A DNA stretch of 64,000 bases from an uncultured Pelagibacteraceae bacterium (GTDB lineage Bacteria; Pseudomonadota; Alphaproteobacteria; Pelagibacterales; Pelagibacteraceae): contig CACJLN010000002.1 of assembly GCA_902594255.1 (NCBI GenBank), positions 82,289 to 146,288 on the forward strand. Reading direction: 5' to 3'. The translations under genes were made by a program, and so were the position numbers. Positions 8,420 through 16,411 of the stretch are shown here, one piece after another. Numbering within the stretch: the first letter of the stretch is position 1; every line of letters starts with the position of its first letter. The notes under the pieces are model-generated. The model saw only the letters and a list, made by a program, of their open reading frames with translations, was not told the DNA's origin and did not search any database.

Positions 8420-8818
8420 ATGAAAGATCCAAACAATCCCTGTTTATTTTGTGATGTAAAAAAAACTGGAATTGTTTATGAAAATGAGTTGGTATACGCA
8501 AGTTATGATTCATATCCAGTTTCAGAACACCATTGCTTGATTATACCCAAAAGACATACTAAGGATTATTTTGACTTATCTAATGATGAACTGCTTGCAT
8601 GTAATGATCTTATAAAAATTGTTAAAAAAGAAATAATCAATAAAGATCCGTTAGTTAAAGGATTTAATCTAGGTACAAATATAGGAATTGTATCCGGTCA
8701 ATCTATTTTACATTGTCATTTTCATCTGATTCCCCGAAGAGAAGGAGATGTTGACAATCCCCAGGGTGGAGTGCGATCAGTCATTCCAAACAAACAACAT
8801 TATAAAAGAAATAATTAG
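8420..8818 (+). CDS. HIT family nucleotide-binding protein
   Basis: A 132-aa histidine-triad protein, with the HxHxH signature at His98, His100 and His102 (LHCHFHLIPR). The N-terminal CLFCDVKKTGIVYENE and the GTNIGIVSGQ segment match the HIT fold, whose members hydrolyse nucleoside phosphoramidates, dinucleoside polyphosphates or act as AMP-lysine hydrolases. The CxxC pair at residues 8 and 11 could bind zinc as in many bacterial HIT proteins. The gene starts 4 bases after pabC and probably ends that transcript, since a good promoter for aprM follows. The physiological substrate is unknown. Confidence 0.9.
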   Translation: MKDPNNPCLFCDVKKTGIVYENELVYASYDSYPVSEHHCLIIPKRHTKDYFDLSNDELLACNDLIKIVKKEIINKDPLVKGFNLGTNIGIVSGQSILHCHFHLIPRREGDVDNPQGGVRSVIPNKQHYKRNN

Positions 8819-8836
8819 CCTGTTATAAAAGACAAA

Positions 8837-8865
8837 TTGACCGCAGTTTGAGGTTGAACTATAAT
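8837..8865 (+). promoter_or_regulatory. Near-consensus sigma-70 promoter of the apr operon
   Basis: The -35 element TTGACC is at 8837-8842 and a perfect TATAAT -10 is at 8860-8865, separated by exactly 17 bases. Transcription would start near 8872, some 47 bases before aprM. Such a clean promoter stands out against the A+T background. A strong Shine-Dalgarno sequence AGGCGG lies at 8911-8916 just before the aprM ATG. Confidence 0.75.
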
Positions 8866-8871
8866 TTCAAC
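8853..8871. promoter_or_regulatory. Inverted repeat overlapping the apr -10 box, possible operator
   Basis: GTTGAA (8853-8858) and TTCAAC (8866-8871) form a perfect 6-base inverted repeat around a 7-base centre that contains most of the TATAAT box. The position over the -10 and start site is that of a repressor operator. No regulator gene lies beside it and the repeat is short, so function is inferred. Confidence 0.4.
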
Positions 8872-8918
8872 TATATATAAAACTTTAAAACTAATTCAAA
8901 ATTTAACAAAAGGCGGAA

Positions 8919-9713
8919 ATGTTAAGTAACAATCCATTTTCAATTTTATCAGAAACTATTTCACCATTTGCAATGCAATCTTTTATTATTGCAATGGTTT
9001 TGTTGATTGCAGTTGGAACTATTATTCAAATGATACATCATAAAAATTTGACTTATTTTTTTAATAACGCAAAAAAAGCAAAACTATCAGCGACAAAAGA
9101 ACTAGGTGTTGGAGAAAAAGTTTCCGTGATTGCCAAAACAACAGTTGTTGATATTGGTACTACCTCTGAACTAGGTTTTGGTAAAAGAAGATTAGCCCAT
9201 GTTCTAGGAATGTATGGAACAATTTTATTTTGGGTGTCATCAGCTGTTTTAGTTTTTTGTTACACAGGTGCTGATAAACCAACTTCTCAAACTTGGTCAA
9301 TGATTTGGCATGCAGGAGCAATATTAACTTGCTTAGGTGGGTATTGGTTTTGGTTTTTTTTAAGAGTAGACGTATCAGCGGAAGCTCATCCTTGGTATAG
9401 AATTATTAAAGCTGATTTATTTGTTTTAGCATTACTGGCTTGCTCAACTTTTGGGTTAGCTTGGTCATTCGCTCAATTTAATGGGCAAATAGGTCTGTCT
9501 TATTTATTCTTAACTTTATTTGTGGCATCAAACTTAATTTTATTTGGTGGTGTTTATTGGTCAAAATTTGCACATATGTTTTATAAACCTGGAGCAGCAA
9601 TACAAAAAAACTTAGCAGAAGCAGATGGTTCTAGAGATAATCTACCTCCACCAGCTGATGCCCCTGAACAATTTGGCCTGGGTATAAAAAGAGAAGAGCC
9701 AAAACATTATTAA
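8919..9713 (+). CDS. aprM: AprM-like membrane anchor of APS reductase
   Basis: This 264-aa membrane protein has about five hydrophobic helices starting near residues 20, 95, 125, 160 and 190. It precedes aprB and aprA with the same spacing seen in sulfur-oxidising and SAR11-type apr loci, where AprM is proposed to anchor AprBA and move electrons between it and the quinone pool. Histidines within or near helices (for example in IWHAGAIL and in AHVLGMYG) are possible haem ligands, but haem binding is not proven. The C-terminus is a hydrophilic Pro-rich tail (NLPPPADAPEQFG). It has a near-consensus promoter and a strong Shine-Dalgarno site. Confidence 0.82.
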   Translation: MLSNNPFSILSETISPFAMQSFIIAMVLLIAVGTIIQMIHHKNLTYFFNNAKKAKLSATKELGVGEKVSVIAKTTVVDIGTTSELGFGKRRLAHVLGMYGTILFWVSSAVLVFCYTGADKPTSQTWSMIWHAGAILTCLGGYWFWFFLRVDVSAEAHPWYRIIKADLFVLALLACSTFGLAWSFAQFNGQIGLSYLFLTLFVASNLILFGGVYWSKFAHMFYKPGAAIQKNLAEADGSRDNLPPPADAPEQFGLGIKREEPKHY

Positions 9714-9746
9714 TATGATATTAGAAAAAGGAGTAAAATAAAAATT

Positions 9747-10217
9747 ATGTCAACTTTTGTATACATGACAAGATGTGATGGCTGTGGACACTGTGTAGAC
9801 ATATGTCCGTCAGACATAATGCACATTGATGAAAATATTAGAAGAGCAAAAAATATTGAACCAAATTTTTGTTGGGAATGTTATTCTTGTGTCAAAGCAT
9901 GTCCAAATCATGCGATCGATGTAAGAGGGTATGCTGACTTTGCCCCGATGGGTCACAGTGTTAGAGTTAGAAGAGAAGAAGAAAAAGGAACCATCTCTTG
10001 GAAAATTAAATTTAGAAATGGAACAGAGAAAAATTTTGTTTCACCAATAACAACAAAGCCATGGGGAAAATTTATACCTAAGCTTGCTGAAGGTGATACG
10101 CCTAATCAAGGAGAAATAAACTCGCAGAGACTATATAGTGAGCCAGAGGGTTTAAATACCAATAAAGAATTACCATCAGTTCCAAAAGAATCTTTCAAAA
10201 AAGGTGTCTACTATTAA
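9747..10217 (+). CDS. aprB: Adenylylsulfate reductase beta subunit
   Basis: AprB is the electron-transfer subunit of APS reductase. The 156-aa protein has two [4Fe-4S] clusters: CDGCGHCVDIC (Cys10, 13, 16, 20) and CWECYSCVKAC (Cys42, 45, 48, 52). The C-terminal 90 residues form the tail that wraps around AprA in known structures. A Shine-Dalgarno-like AAAAGGAG lies upstream at about 9725. The TAA stop shares its last base with the aprA ATG (TAATG), so subunit synthesis is probably coupled. Length matches known AprB proteins. Confidence 0.95.
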   Translation: MSTFVYMTRCDGCGHCVDICPSDIMHIDENIRRAKNIEPNFCWECYSCVKACPNHAIDVRGYADFAPMGHSVRVRREEEKGTISWKIKFRNGTEKNFVSPITTKPWGKFIPKLAEGDTPNQGEINSQRLYSEPEGLNTNKELPSVPKESFKKGVYY

Positions 10218-12076
10218 TGGCTAAGCATAAAACACACTACGAAGAATGTGATGTATTAGTTGTTGGTGGCGGAATGGCTGGTACAGGAGCAACATTTGAA
10301 GCCAGGCATTGGGGAAGAGATTTAAAAATTGTTTGTGTTGAAAAAGCAAACATTGATCGAAGTGGTGCAGTCGCACAAGGTTTATATGCAATTAATTGTT
10401 ACATGGGAATGCAATGGGATGAAAATCAACCTGAAGACCATGTGAGATATGCGAGAAATGATTTAATGGGAATGGTAAGGGAAGATTTAGGTTATGACAT
10501 GGCTCGTCATGTAGACTCAACTGTTCACATGTTTGACGAGTGGGGTTTACCAATGATGAAAAATGAAAAAACTGGTAGATATCTTAGAGAAGGTAAATGG
10601 CAAATAATGATTCACGGTGAAAGTTATAAACCAATTGTTGCTGAGGCAGCAAAAAAATCTGCTGATAAAATTTATAACAGAATAATGGTTACACATTTGT
10701 TAATGGATGAGTCTCAAGAAAATAGAATTGGTGGTGCAGTTGGTTTTAATATGAGAACGGGTGATTTTCATGTGTTTAGAGCAAAAGCAGTTATCGTTGC
10801 TGCAGGTGGTGCATCGCATATTTTCAAACCGAGGGCTGTAGGTGAAGGTATGGGAAGAACTTGGTATGCACCATGGAGTAATGGATCTGCATATGCCCTA
10901 CCTATTGCTGCAGGTGCTAAGATGACTCAAATGGAAAATAGAATTGTGTTGTGTAGATTTAAAGATGGTTATGGACCCGTTGGAGCATATTTTTTACATT
11001 TAAAAACATATACACAAAATGCTAATGGAGAAAACTATGAGAAAAAATGGTATGATCAAACTAAAGAATTAGTAGGGGAGTATATTGATCATCATCCAAC
11101 TCCAACTTGTTTAAGAAACCATGCATTTATCCAAGAGGTAGCTGCAGGTGGTGGACCGATCCACATGGTTACCAAAGAAGCTTTTCAGGACCCACATTTA
11201 GAAACAGTTGGATGGGAGAACTTTTTAGGAATGACAGTTGGTCAAGCTGTTGTTTGGGCATCACAAAATATTGATCCAAAATATACAAATCCAGAGCTGA
11301 CAACATCTGAACCTTACGTAATGGGTTCTCATGCTACATGTTCTGGAGCATGGGTGAGTGGACCTGAAGATCTTTCTCCTCCAGAATATTTTTGGGGTTA
11401 TAATAGAATGTTAACTATTGATGGACTTTTTGGTGCGGGAGATACAGTTGGTGGTAGTGCTCATAAATTTTCATCAGGATCATTTACTGAGGGAAGATTA
11501 GCAGCCAAAGCAGCAGTCAAATACATAGAAGACAAAAAAGCTGAGGGAATCAAAGTATCTGATAATCAATGTGAAAACTTTAAGACCGCAGTATACAAAC
11601 CCTTAGAAACTTTTACTGTTGCTCAAAATGAGATTACAGGTGGTACAGTATCTCCAAGTTACATATCGCCAATTCAAGGTCTACAAAGACTGCAAAAAAT
11701 CATGGATGAATATGTGGGTGGAATTACATCAAATTACATGACCAATGGAAATTTACTAAAAAAAGCATTAGAACTTTTAGATTGGCTTCAAGAGGACTTA
11801 GAAAAAGTAGGTGCAGAAGACTATCATCAATTAATGAGAGCTTGGGAATTGAAACATAGAGCTTTAACCTCTCAATGTGTAACAGAACATACCTTGTTTA
11901 GAGAAGAAACACGTTGGCCTGGCTATTATTATAGGGGTGATCATATGAAATTAGATGATGAGAACTGGCATTGTTTGACTGTCTCAAGGAGAGATCCTAA
12001 AACTGGTAAATTTACTTTAGAAAAGGTCCCTGTTTATCATATTGTCGATGAAAAAGAGAAAAAGAAAGCCTCTTAA
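10217..12076 (+). CDS. aprA: Adenylylsulfate reductase alpha subunit
   Basis: AprA is the FAD subunit that interconverts APS and sulfite plus AMP. The 619-aa protein begins with the dinucleotide-binding VLVVGGGMAGTGATFEARHW, and keeps IDRSGAVAQGL, KAVIVAAGGASHIF, the active-site MGSHATCSGAW region and GLFGAGDTVGGSAHKFSSGS. Length and motifs are those of true AprA and not of fumarate reductase or L-aspartate oxidase. With Xsc and SuyAB nearby, both of which release sulfite, and with no dissimilatory sulfite reductase in the window, the likely direction is sulfite oxidation to APS. The partner that would turn APS into sulfate (Sat or an adenylyltransferase) is not in this window. Confidence 0.96.
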   Translation: MAKHKTHYEECDVLVVGGGMAGTGATFEARHWGRDLKIVCVEKANIDRSGAVAQGLYAINCYMGMQWDENQPEDHVRYARNDLMGMVREDLGYDMARHVDSTVHMFDEWGLPMMKNEKTGRYLREGKWQIMIHGESYKPIVAEAAKKSADKIYNRIMVTHLLMDESQENRIGGAVGFNMRTGDFHVFRAKAVIVAAGGASHIFKPRAVGEGMGRTWYAPWSNGSAYALPIAAGAKMTQMENRIVLCRFKDGYGPVGAYFLHLKTYTQNANGENYEKKWYDQTKELVGEYIDHHPTPTCLRNHAFIQEVAAGGGPIHMVTKEAFQDPHLETVGWENFLGMTVGQAVVWASQNIDPKYTNPELTTSEPYVMGSHATCSGAWVSGPEDLSPPEYFWGYNRMLTIDGLFGAGDTVGGSAHKFSSGSFTEGRLAAKAAVKYIEDKKAEGIKVSDNQCENFKTAVYKPLETFTVAQNEITGGTVSPSYISPIQGLQRLQKIMDEYVGGITSNYMTNGNLLKKALELLDWLQEDLEKVGAEDYHQLMRAWELKHRALTSQCVTEHTLFREETRWPGYYYRGDHMKLDDENWHCLTVSRRDPKTGKFTLEKVPVYHIVDEKEKKKAS

Positions 12077-12093
12077 TTAAACATTTTAATTAA
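12073..12093. repeat. Perfect 9-bp A+T hairpin at the aprA stop
   Basis: TTAATTAAA (12073-12081), loop CAT, and TTTAATTAA (12085-12093) form a perfect inverted repeat that includes the aprA stop codon. There is no T-run long enough to call a terminator. It might affect mRNA stability between aprA and the following ORF, or be chance in A+T-rich DNA. Confidence 0.3.
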
Positions 12094-12099
12094 AAATTC

Positions 12100-12450
12100 A
12101 TGGACTTATTAGCTAAATCTGATGAAGAAATTTTCGCAATAGGTAAACCATTTTGGGAGAACTTAGTAAGATCCTCAAATCTTAAGGATTATGGAAGTTT
12201 TACAAGAGATTTTTCAACACAGATGTTATTTGGTGCCAATGAGGTAGAATTGGGCAAGCAGTGGGCAAATAATGAGCTAATCACCAACTTAAATGAAACT
12301 TATGAGCCTTTCGGCACTTTAAGAAGGGGAGATCACATTACAGTTCTTATCAAACAAACTAATAAGAAAATTCCTGGTGAATTTTTAGGCAGACTTGTGC
12401 TTGGAGTAGAGGATGGCGAGGTCAAAGTTTTTGGTGCAACTATCTACTAA
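12100..12450 (+). CDS. Unknown 116-aa protein downstream of aprA
   Basis: I do not recognise this family. The protein is soluble-looking, with no signal peptide or membrane helix. Its first half is helical and acidic (MDLLAKSDEEIFAIGKPFWE), followed by a mixed region with YEPFGTLRRGDHITVLIKQ and a beta-rich C-terminus (GEFLGRLVLGVEDGEVKVFG). The end looks like a small beta barrel or sandwich. The start ATG is 23 bases after aprA with no strong Shine-Dalgarno sequence, so it is probably read from the apr message. Position suggests an accessory or assembly factor for APS reductase or a sulfite-handling protein, but that is context only. Confidence 0.8.
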   Translation: MDLLAKSDEEIFAIGKPFWENLVRSSNLKDYGSFTRDFSTQMLFGANEVELGKQWANNELITNLNETYEPFGTLRRGDHITVLIKQTNKKIPGEFLGRLVLGVEDGEVKVFGATIY

Positions 12451-12477
12451 AAAAAGAATTAATTTTTCAATAATAGT

Positions 12478-12505
12478 TTGACAATTTATCTACCGGGTGT
12501 ATGAG
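12478..12505 (+). promoter_or_regulatory. Possible weak promoter before the 44-aa ORF
   Basis: A perfect TTGACA -35 hexamer occurs at 12478-12483. The best -10 is TATGAG at 12500-12505 after 16 bases, which matches only four of six consensus positions. If used, the transcript would start almost at the ATG at 12514, giving a near-leaderless message. It would serve the small ORF and the tauE/safE permease. Confidence 0.3.
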
Positions 12506-12513
12506 AAATATAA

Positions 12514-12648
12514 ATGCACCTTCCAAATATAAAAATCCCCCAAATACTCTCTGAAAAAAAAACGACTTTAATTAAAACAGGAATTTTTTCAGCAATTGTT
12601 GCTTGTTGGGGTGTAATCTTATTTGGAACTTTTATAACTTTTAGTTAA
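12514..12648 (+). CDS. Small single-pass membrane protein, 44 aa, unknown
   Basis: A short ORF runs from ATG 12514 to TAA 12648. The protein begins MHLPNIKIPQILSEKKTTLI and then has one hydrophobic helix (about residues 22-43, with GIFSAIVACWGVILFGTFI) reaching almost to the C-terminus. It sits between the 116-aa protein and the TauE/SafE permease, 22 bases before the latter. Nothing else explains this 220-base gap. Membrane-tail topology suggests a small partner of the permease or of AprM, which is speculation. Lack of a visible Shine-Dalgarno sequence and small size limit confidence. Confidence 0.55.
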   Translation: MHLPNIKIPQILSEKKTTLIKTGIFSAIVACWGVILFGTFITFS

Positions 12649-12670
12649 GTTATATTTAAAGTTTTTTAAG

Positions 12671-13765
12671 ATGGATGTTTTTTTACCTATAGCTCAAGTA
12701 TTTATTAACCCTGTCGAAATACTTTTAATAAGCGCTATAGTTGGAGTTCTCTCTGGTTTATTTGGTGTAGGGGGTGGTTTCTTAATGACACCTTTTTTAA
12801 TCTTCATGGGTGTTCCCCCAGCTTATGCAGTTGCCAACGAGGCCAACAATATTTTGGCAACCTCTGTATCTGGATCAACCACTCACTGGTTAAAAAATAC
12901 TTTAGATTACAAAATGGGATTTATGATTGTAATTGGTGGAACTATAGGAACCATAGTGGGTATTTTTACTTTCACATATTTTAAAGATATCGGTAAAATA
13001 GATACAGTAATTTCTTTAGCCTACATGTATATTCTTGCAATAATTGGCACTCTGATGTTAGTGGAAAGTTTGGGTGAAATTGATAAAGCCAAAAAGAACA
13101 TTGTAGAGAAAAAAAAATTACATGTTCATTATTGGATACATGGACTTCCTTTTAGAATGAGGTTTCCAAAATCAAAACTATATGAAAGTATATTCACACC
13201 TATCATAATTGGATTAGTTGTTGGGTTTATAGCAGCTATAATGGGGATAGGTGGTGCATTTATCTTAGTGCCTGCAATGATTTATATTATTAAGATGCCA
13301 ACAAAATTAGTTCCTGGAACTTCCTTATTCGTAACAATTTTTGTGAGTGTCATAGTTACATTTCTTCATTCAATTAATTATGGTTCAATAGATCTAATGT
13401 TAGTGCTAATGTTAGTTATAGGCTCAATAATTGGAGTACAAGTAGGTCAAAAACTTGGTGAGCAAATTGATAGTTCTGGACTAAAAGCATTATTAGCAAT
13501 TTTACTATTAATTGTAGGAATAGTAATTGCTTATGATACTTTCTTTGCAGAAGAAACACTGAATGGCACAACACCTATAAGCGCGAAAGACTTAAATTTT
13601 TTCTCAAAGTTTATTAAAGAGTTTTCAGAGGATATGCCATTCTTCTATGGATTATTTTCGATTTTATTTGCTGTTATTTTAGGAATTGCAGCTGCTTTTA
13701 TTAGAAGATCAATTTCAAAGTTTAGAGAAAAATATTTTAAAAAACCAGTCAAACAATCTAAATAA
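12671..13765 (+). CDS. TauE/SafE family permease, probable sulfite/sulfonate-linked exporter
   Basis: This 364-aa membrane protein belongs to the TauE/SafE (DUF81) family: two related halves, each starting with a Gly-rich helix (VGVLSGLFGVGGGFLMTPFL near residue 24 and GFIAAIMGIGGAFILVPAM near 188). About eight to nine helices are visible, with a long charged loop (about residues 130-170) and a C-terminal extension of roughly 60 residues with one more helix. Family members export sulfite, sulfoacetate or related anions. Next to aprMBA and convergent with the suyAB operon, sulfite or sulfate export is the natural reading. The 3' end overlaps the convergent UPF0324 gene by 8 bases. Confidence 0.85.
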   Translation: MDVFLPIAQVFINPVEILLISAIVGVLSGLFGVGGGFLMTPFLIFMGVPPAYAVANEANNILATSVSGSTTHWLKNTLDYKMGFMIVIGGTIGTIVGIFTFTYFKDIGKIDTVISLAYMYILAIIGTLMLVESLGEIDKAKKNIVEKKKLHVHYWIHGLPFRMRFPKSKLYESIFTPIIIGLVVGFIAAIMGIGGAFILVPAMIYIIKMPTKLVPGTSLFVTIFVSVIVTFLHSINYGSIDLMLVLMLVIGSIIGVQVGQKLGEQIDSSGLKALLAILLLIVGIVIAYDTFFAEETLNGTTPISAKDLNFFSKFIKEFSEDMPFFYGLFSILFAVILGIAAAFIRRSISKFREKYFKKPVKQSK

Positions 13766-14825
13766 AAAACTTTAAATAAGTTTCTATAGTTATAATACTC
13801 ACAATTCCTACAGTTAACATTGCCGTAAATCCAACAACAAAAGGTTTATAACCCATATTTCTAATATCTTTTAAGTTTGTTGATAAGCCTATAGCAGCCA
13901 TAGCCATAGTTAGGAAAATTTTAGAACTTGCTCTAATAAAATCTATAATTTCAATCCAATTATTATTAGTTGAGAAAACTTCATCACCAATATTTCTAAA
14001 AATTATCATCCCAACAAAACCTAAAATAAAATAAGGAAATATACCTAAAATGGAGTAACCCTTTTTTTTTACCTGACCTCTATTATAAAGAAAGGCAAAA
14101 AGAGGGATCATCACTATTAAAAAAGTATTTCTTAAAAGTTTTGTGACAGTTGCAACATTTAATGTTTCGGGACTATTATACTGTTGATCATATATTAATC
14201 CTGCTGCAGCAACTTGTGATGTTTCGTGTATAGCTGTTCCTAAAAAAAGACCTGCAAATAACGAATTTCCCTCAAAATAGAAATTTGAGAAATAAGGATA
14301 TAACAACATCGATAATATTCCAAATAAAGTAATATTTGCGATTGCATAAGAAATTTCACTTTTATTTGCTTTTATTACAGGCGCGGTTGCCATGATAGCA
14401 GTTGTACCACAAACGCTGCTTCCGATTGATATCAAGTAAGCCATCCGAGTTGGTATTTGAAGTTTCTTAATTAAAAGTTTTATTACGATTAAGACACTAA
14501 TTATACAAATTAATATCAATGGAATTGCAATTTTTCCAAACTCAAAAAACTCAAAAGGCTTTAATTGTATTCCTAAACAGATTATGCCAAGTTTTAAGAT
14601 ATAATCTTTAGTAAAATCCAATCCTTTTTGAAAACTTTCTCTAATCTTAAAAAAATTCCCAAAGAAAATACCGAGTAGAATTGCTATCATCGCCGTGGAG
14701 ATCGGACTTTTGATATATCCTAAAAGCTCAATACCAATAATGTTATTAAAACCTTGTGAAAGAGAATAAAGAACAAATGCAAGTATTATACCTGGTATGA
14801 ACACCAAGAAATTTTTGAACAACAT
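13758..14825 (-). CDS. UPF0324 (YeiH) family exporter, SuyZ/TauZ-like
   Basis: A 355-aa polytopic protein with about ten helices. The family signatures are visible: YLISIGSSVCGTTAIMATAP (about 140-160) and GLFLGTAIHETSQVAAAGLI (about 192-211). UPF0324 proteins linked to sulfonate catabolism have been proposed, under names such as TauZ, SuyZ and CuyZ, to export sulfite or sulfate; that is recalled knowledge and not visible in the sequence. The gene starts 14 bases after suyB on the same strand, so it is the third gene of the suyA-suyB operon. It converges with the TauE/SafE permease, so two unrelated putative exporters flank the same junction. Confidence 0.85.
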   Translation of the reverse strand: MLFKNFLVFIPGIILAFVLYSLSQGFNNIIGIELLGYIKSPISTAMIAILLGIFFGNFFKIRESFQKGLDFTKDYILKLGIICLGIQLKPFEFFEFGKIAIPLILICIISVLIVIKLLIKKLQIPTRMAYLISIGSSVCGTTAIMATAPVIKANKSEISYAIANITLFGILSMLLYPYFSNFYFEGNSLFAGLFLGTAIHETSQVAAAGLIYDQQYNSPETLNVATVTKLLRNTFLIVMIPLFAFLYNRGQVKKKGYSILGIFPYFILGFVGMIIFRNIGDEVFSTNNNWIEIIDFIRASSKIFLTMAMAAIGLSTNLKDIRNMGYKPFVVGFTAMLTVGIVSIITIETYLKFFI

Positions 14826-14839
14826 TTTTTATTTAGTAA

Positions 14840-16006
14840 TTATGCGCTTCTATAAAGTTTAGTCATAACAAATTCTTTATGACCTAAAGCTTCAGCACAA
14901 GTTAGTCTTCCATTGGCTACTCTTAACGCCGTCTCTATAAGCTTATCTCCAGCCTCAGACAAGTTCATTTCCCTTGAAAGAATTTTTGACACATCACAAT
15001 CAACATGCTCACTCATACTTTTTGCGGTTAATGGGTTTGCAGTTAATTTTACGACAGGCTCTATTGGATTTCCAACTATATTTCCTTGACCTGTTGGAAA
15101 TAAATGAATGTTAAATCCTCCAGCAGCTTGAAGTGTAATACATTCTGCAGCTGCTGAAGATGTATCCATAAAGTAAAGTCCTGGACCTTTTGTAGGTTCT
15201 TCAGCAGGTTCAAGTACATCTATAAATTTTAGGTTTCCTATTTTTTGAAAATTCCCGAATGCTTTTTCCTCAATTGTGGTTAAACCACCCGCGATATTTC
15301 CAGCAGTTGGTTGACTTTCTGAAAGATCGTTAGTTGCTTCTTTTAATATGAAATCATTATATTCATTCCATGTTTTCATAAATTTATCAGAAGCTTCTTT
15401 AGTTGCTCCTCTTGCGGCACAAACATTTTCTGCACCAGTAAGTTCAGATGTTTCACCAAAACATAAATGAACACCCAAAGGTTCTAATTTTTCCATTAGA
15501 TTTCCAACTGTTGGATTGGAAGCTAATCCTGATGTAGTGTCTGACTCTCCACATTTTACTGAAATCCATAAATCACTCATTGGACATTCTTCTCTTTGTT
15601 TTTCTGAGGCCCATTGTGAAAATTCTTGCGCTTTTTTTGAAGCTTTCATTACAGTTCCTATATCTCCTGTACGTTCTATGTGAAAACCCTCAACTGGTTT
15701 TCCTGTTTTAGCGATTCCATCGACAATTTTTTTAGTCCATTTAGGCTCAATACCGATCACAATAACCGCTGCTACATTTGGGTTACTGCCTGTTCCAATC
15801 ATTGTTCTGAAGTGTAAATCTAAGTCTGCTCCAAATTGCAGTCTTCCATAAGAATGCGGTAGTGCTATAGTCCCTTTTATATTATTAGCAACTGCTTCTG
15901 CACATGCATTAGAAATATCATCAACAGGTAAAATAATTACGTGATTTCTAGTTCCTGCTCTGCCATTTTCTCTTTTATAACCTAAAAAACTTTTTGGAAT
16001 TTCCAT
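14840..16006 (-). CDS. suyB: (2R)-sulfolactate sulfo-lyase beta subunit (UxaA family)
   Basis: SuyB is the large subunit of the enzyme that splits (R)-sulfolactate into pyruvate and sulfite. The 388-aa protein is a C-terminal-type UxaA/altronate dehydratase domain: [19 protein letters not shown] at the start, then [13 protein letters not shown], and the Cys-containing [19 protein letters not shown] and [22 protein letters not shown] regions. Altronate or galactarate dehydratase is the main alternative in this family. The preceding SuyA-type small subunit, the UPF0324 exporter behind it, and divergent xsc make sulfolactate much more likely. The gene starts 3 bases after suyA. Confidence 0.87.
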   Translation of the reverse strand: MEIPKSFLGYKRENGRAGTRNHVIILPVDDISNACAEAVANNIKGTIALPHSYGRLQFGADLDLHFRTMIGTGSNPNVAAVIVIGIEPKWTKKIVDGIAKTGKPVEGFHIERTGDIGTVMKASKKAQEFSQWASEKQREECPMSDLWISVKCGESDTTSGLASNPTVGNLMEKLEPLGVHLCFGETSELTGAENVCAARGATKEASDKFMKTWNEYNDFILKEATNDLSESQPTAGNIAGGLTTIEEKAFGNFQKIGNLKFIDVLEPAEEPTKGPGLYFMDTSSAAAECITLQAAGGFNIHLFPTGQGNIVGNPIEPVVKLTANPLTAKSMSEHVDCDVSKILSREMNLSEAGDKLIETALRVANGRLTCAEALGHKEFVMTKLYRSA

Positions 16007-16009
16007 TAT

Positions 16010-16294
16010 TTACCACTTTTTAGTTTTTACATTGTGAACATGAACATGCTCACCTTTTTTGATCGCTTTAACTACTTTACCAATGTCATGACCATACTTT
16101 AAGATTGTATCACCTTCCTTTAGATCGACCATCGCAATTTTATGACCTAAAGGTATTTCATCTACTGATTGAATAGACGCCGAGCTATCATTTTCCATAA
16201 TCCAGCATTTACAGTCTTGTTTTGGGGTTATTTTCTCTATCACTACTACACCTACATTATCTTTTTTATCGTGAATTATGATATCTGTAGCCAT
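16010..16294 (-). CDS. suyA: (2R)-sulfolactate sulfo-lyase alpha subunit (SAF domain)
   Basis: This 94-aa protein is the small subunit with an SAF/UxaA N-terminal fold. It has IPLGHKIAMVDLKEGDTILKYG, GHDIGKVVKAIKKGEHVHVH and ends NVKTKKW, the conserved His-containing tail of SuyA and of the N-terminal domain of altronate dehydratases. Sulfo-lyase subunits are separate proteins, as here, while altronate dehydratase is usually one fused chain. It is the first gene of the suyA-suyB-UPF0324 operon and is divergent from xsc, sharing a 117-base control region that holds a perfect inverted repeat. Confidence 0.87.
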   Translation of the reverse strand: MATDIIIHDKKDNVGVVVIEKITPKQDCKCWIMENDSSASIQSVDEIPLGHKIAMVDLKEGDTILKYGHDIGKVVKAIKKGEHVHVHNVKTKKW

Positions 16295-16360
16295 ATTTAT
16301 AGTGTCGAAATGTTTGTTTGAATTTCCAAAAATCTTATATATTAATCGCGTCTATTAAGA

Positions 16361-16382
16361 AATAGTTTTATAAAAAACTATT
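16361..16382. promoter_or_regulatory. Perfect inverted repeat in the suyA-xsc divergent control region
   Basis: AATAGTTTT (16361-16369) and AAAACTATT (16374-16382) form a perfect 9-base inverted repeat around the 4-base centre ATAA, 29 bases before the xsc ATG. No T-run follows, so it is not a terminator. Its place between two divergent sulfite-releasing operons suggests a regulator binding site shared by both. Confidence 0.45.
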
Positions 16383-16411
16383 GCATATACTGGTTTAGAA
16401 AGGCTCTATAA

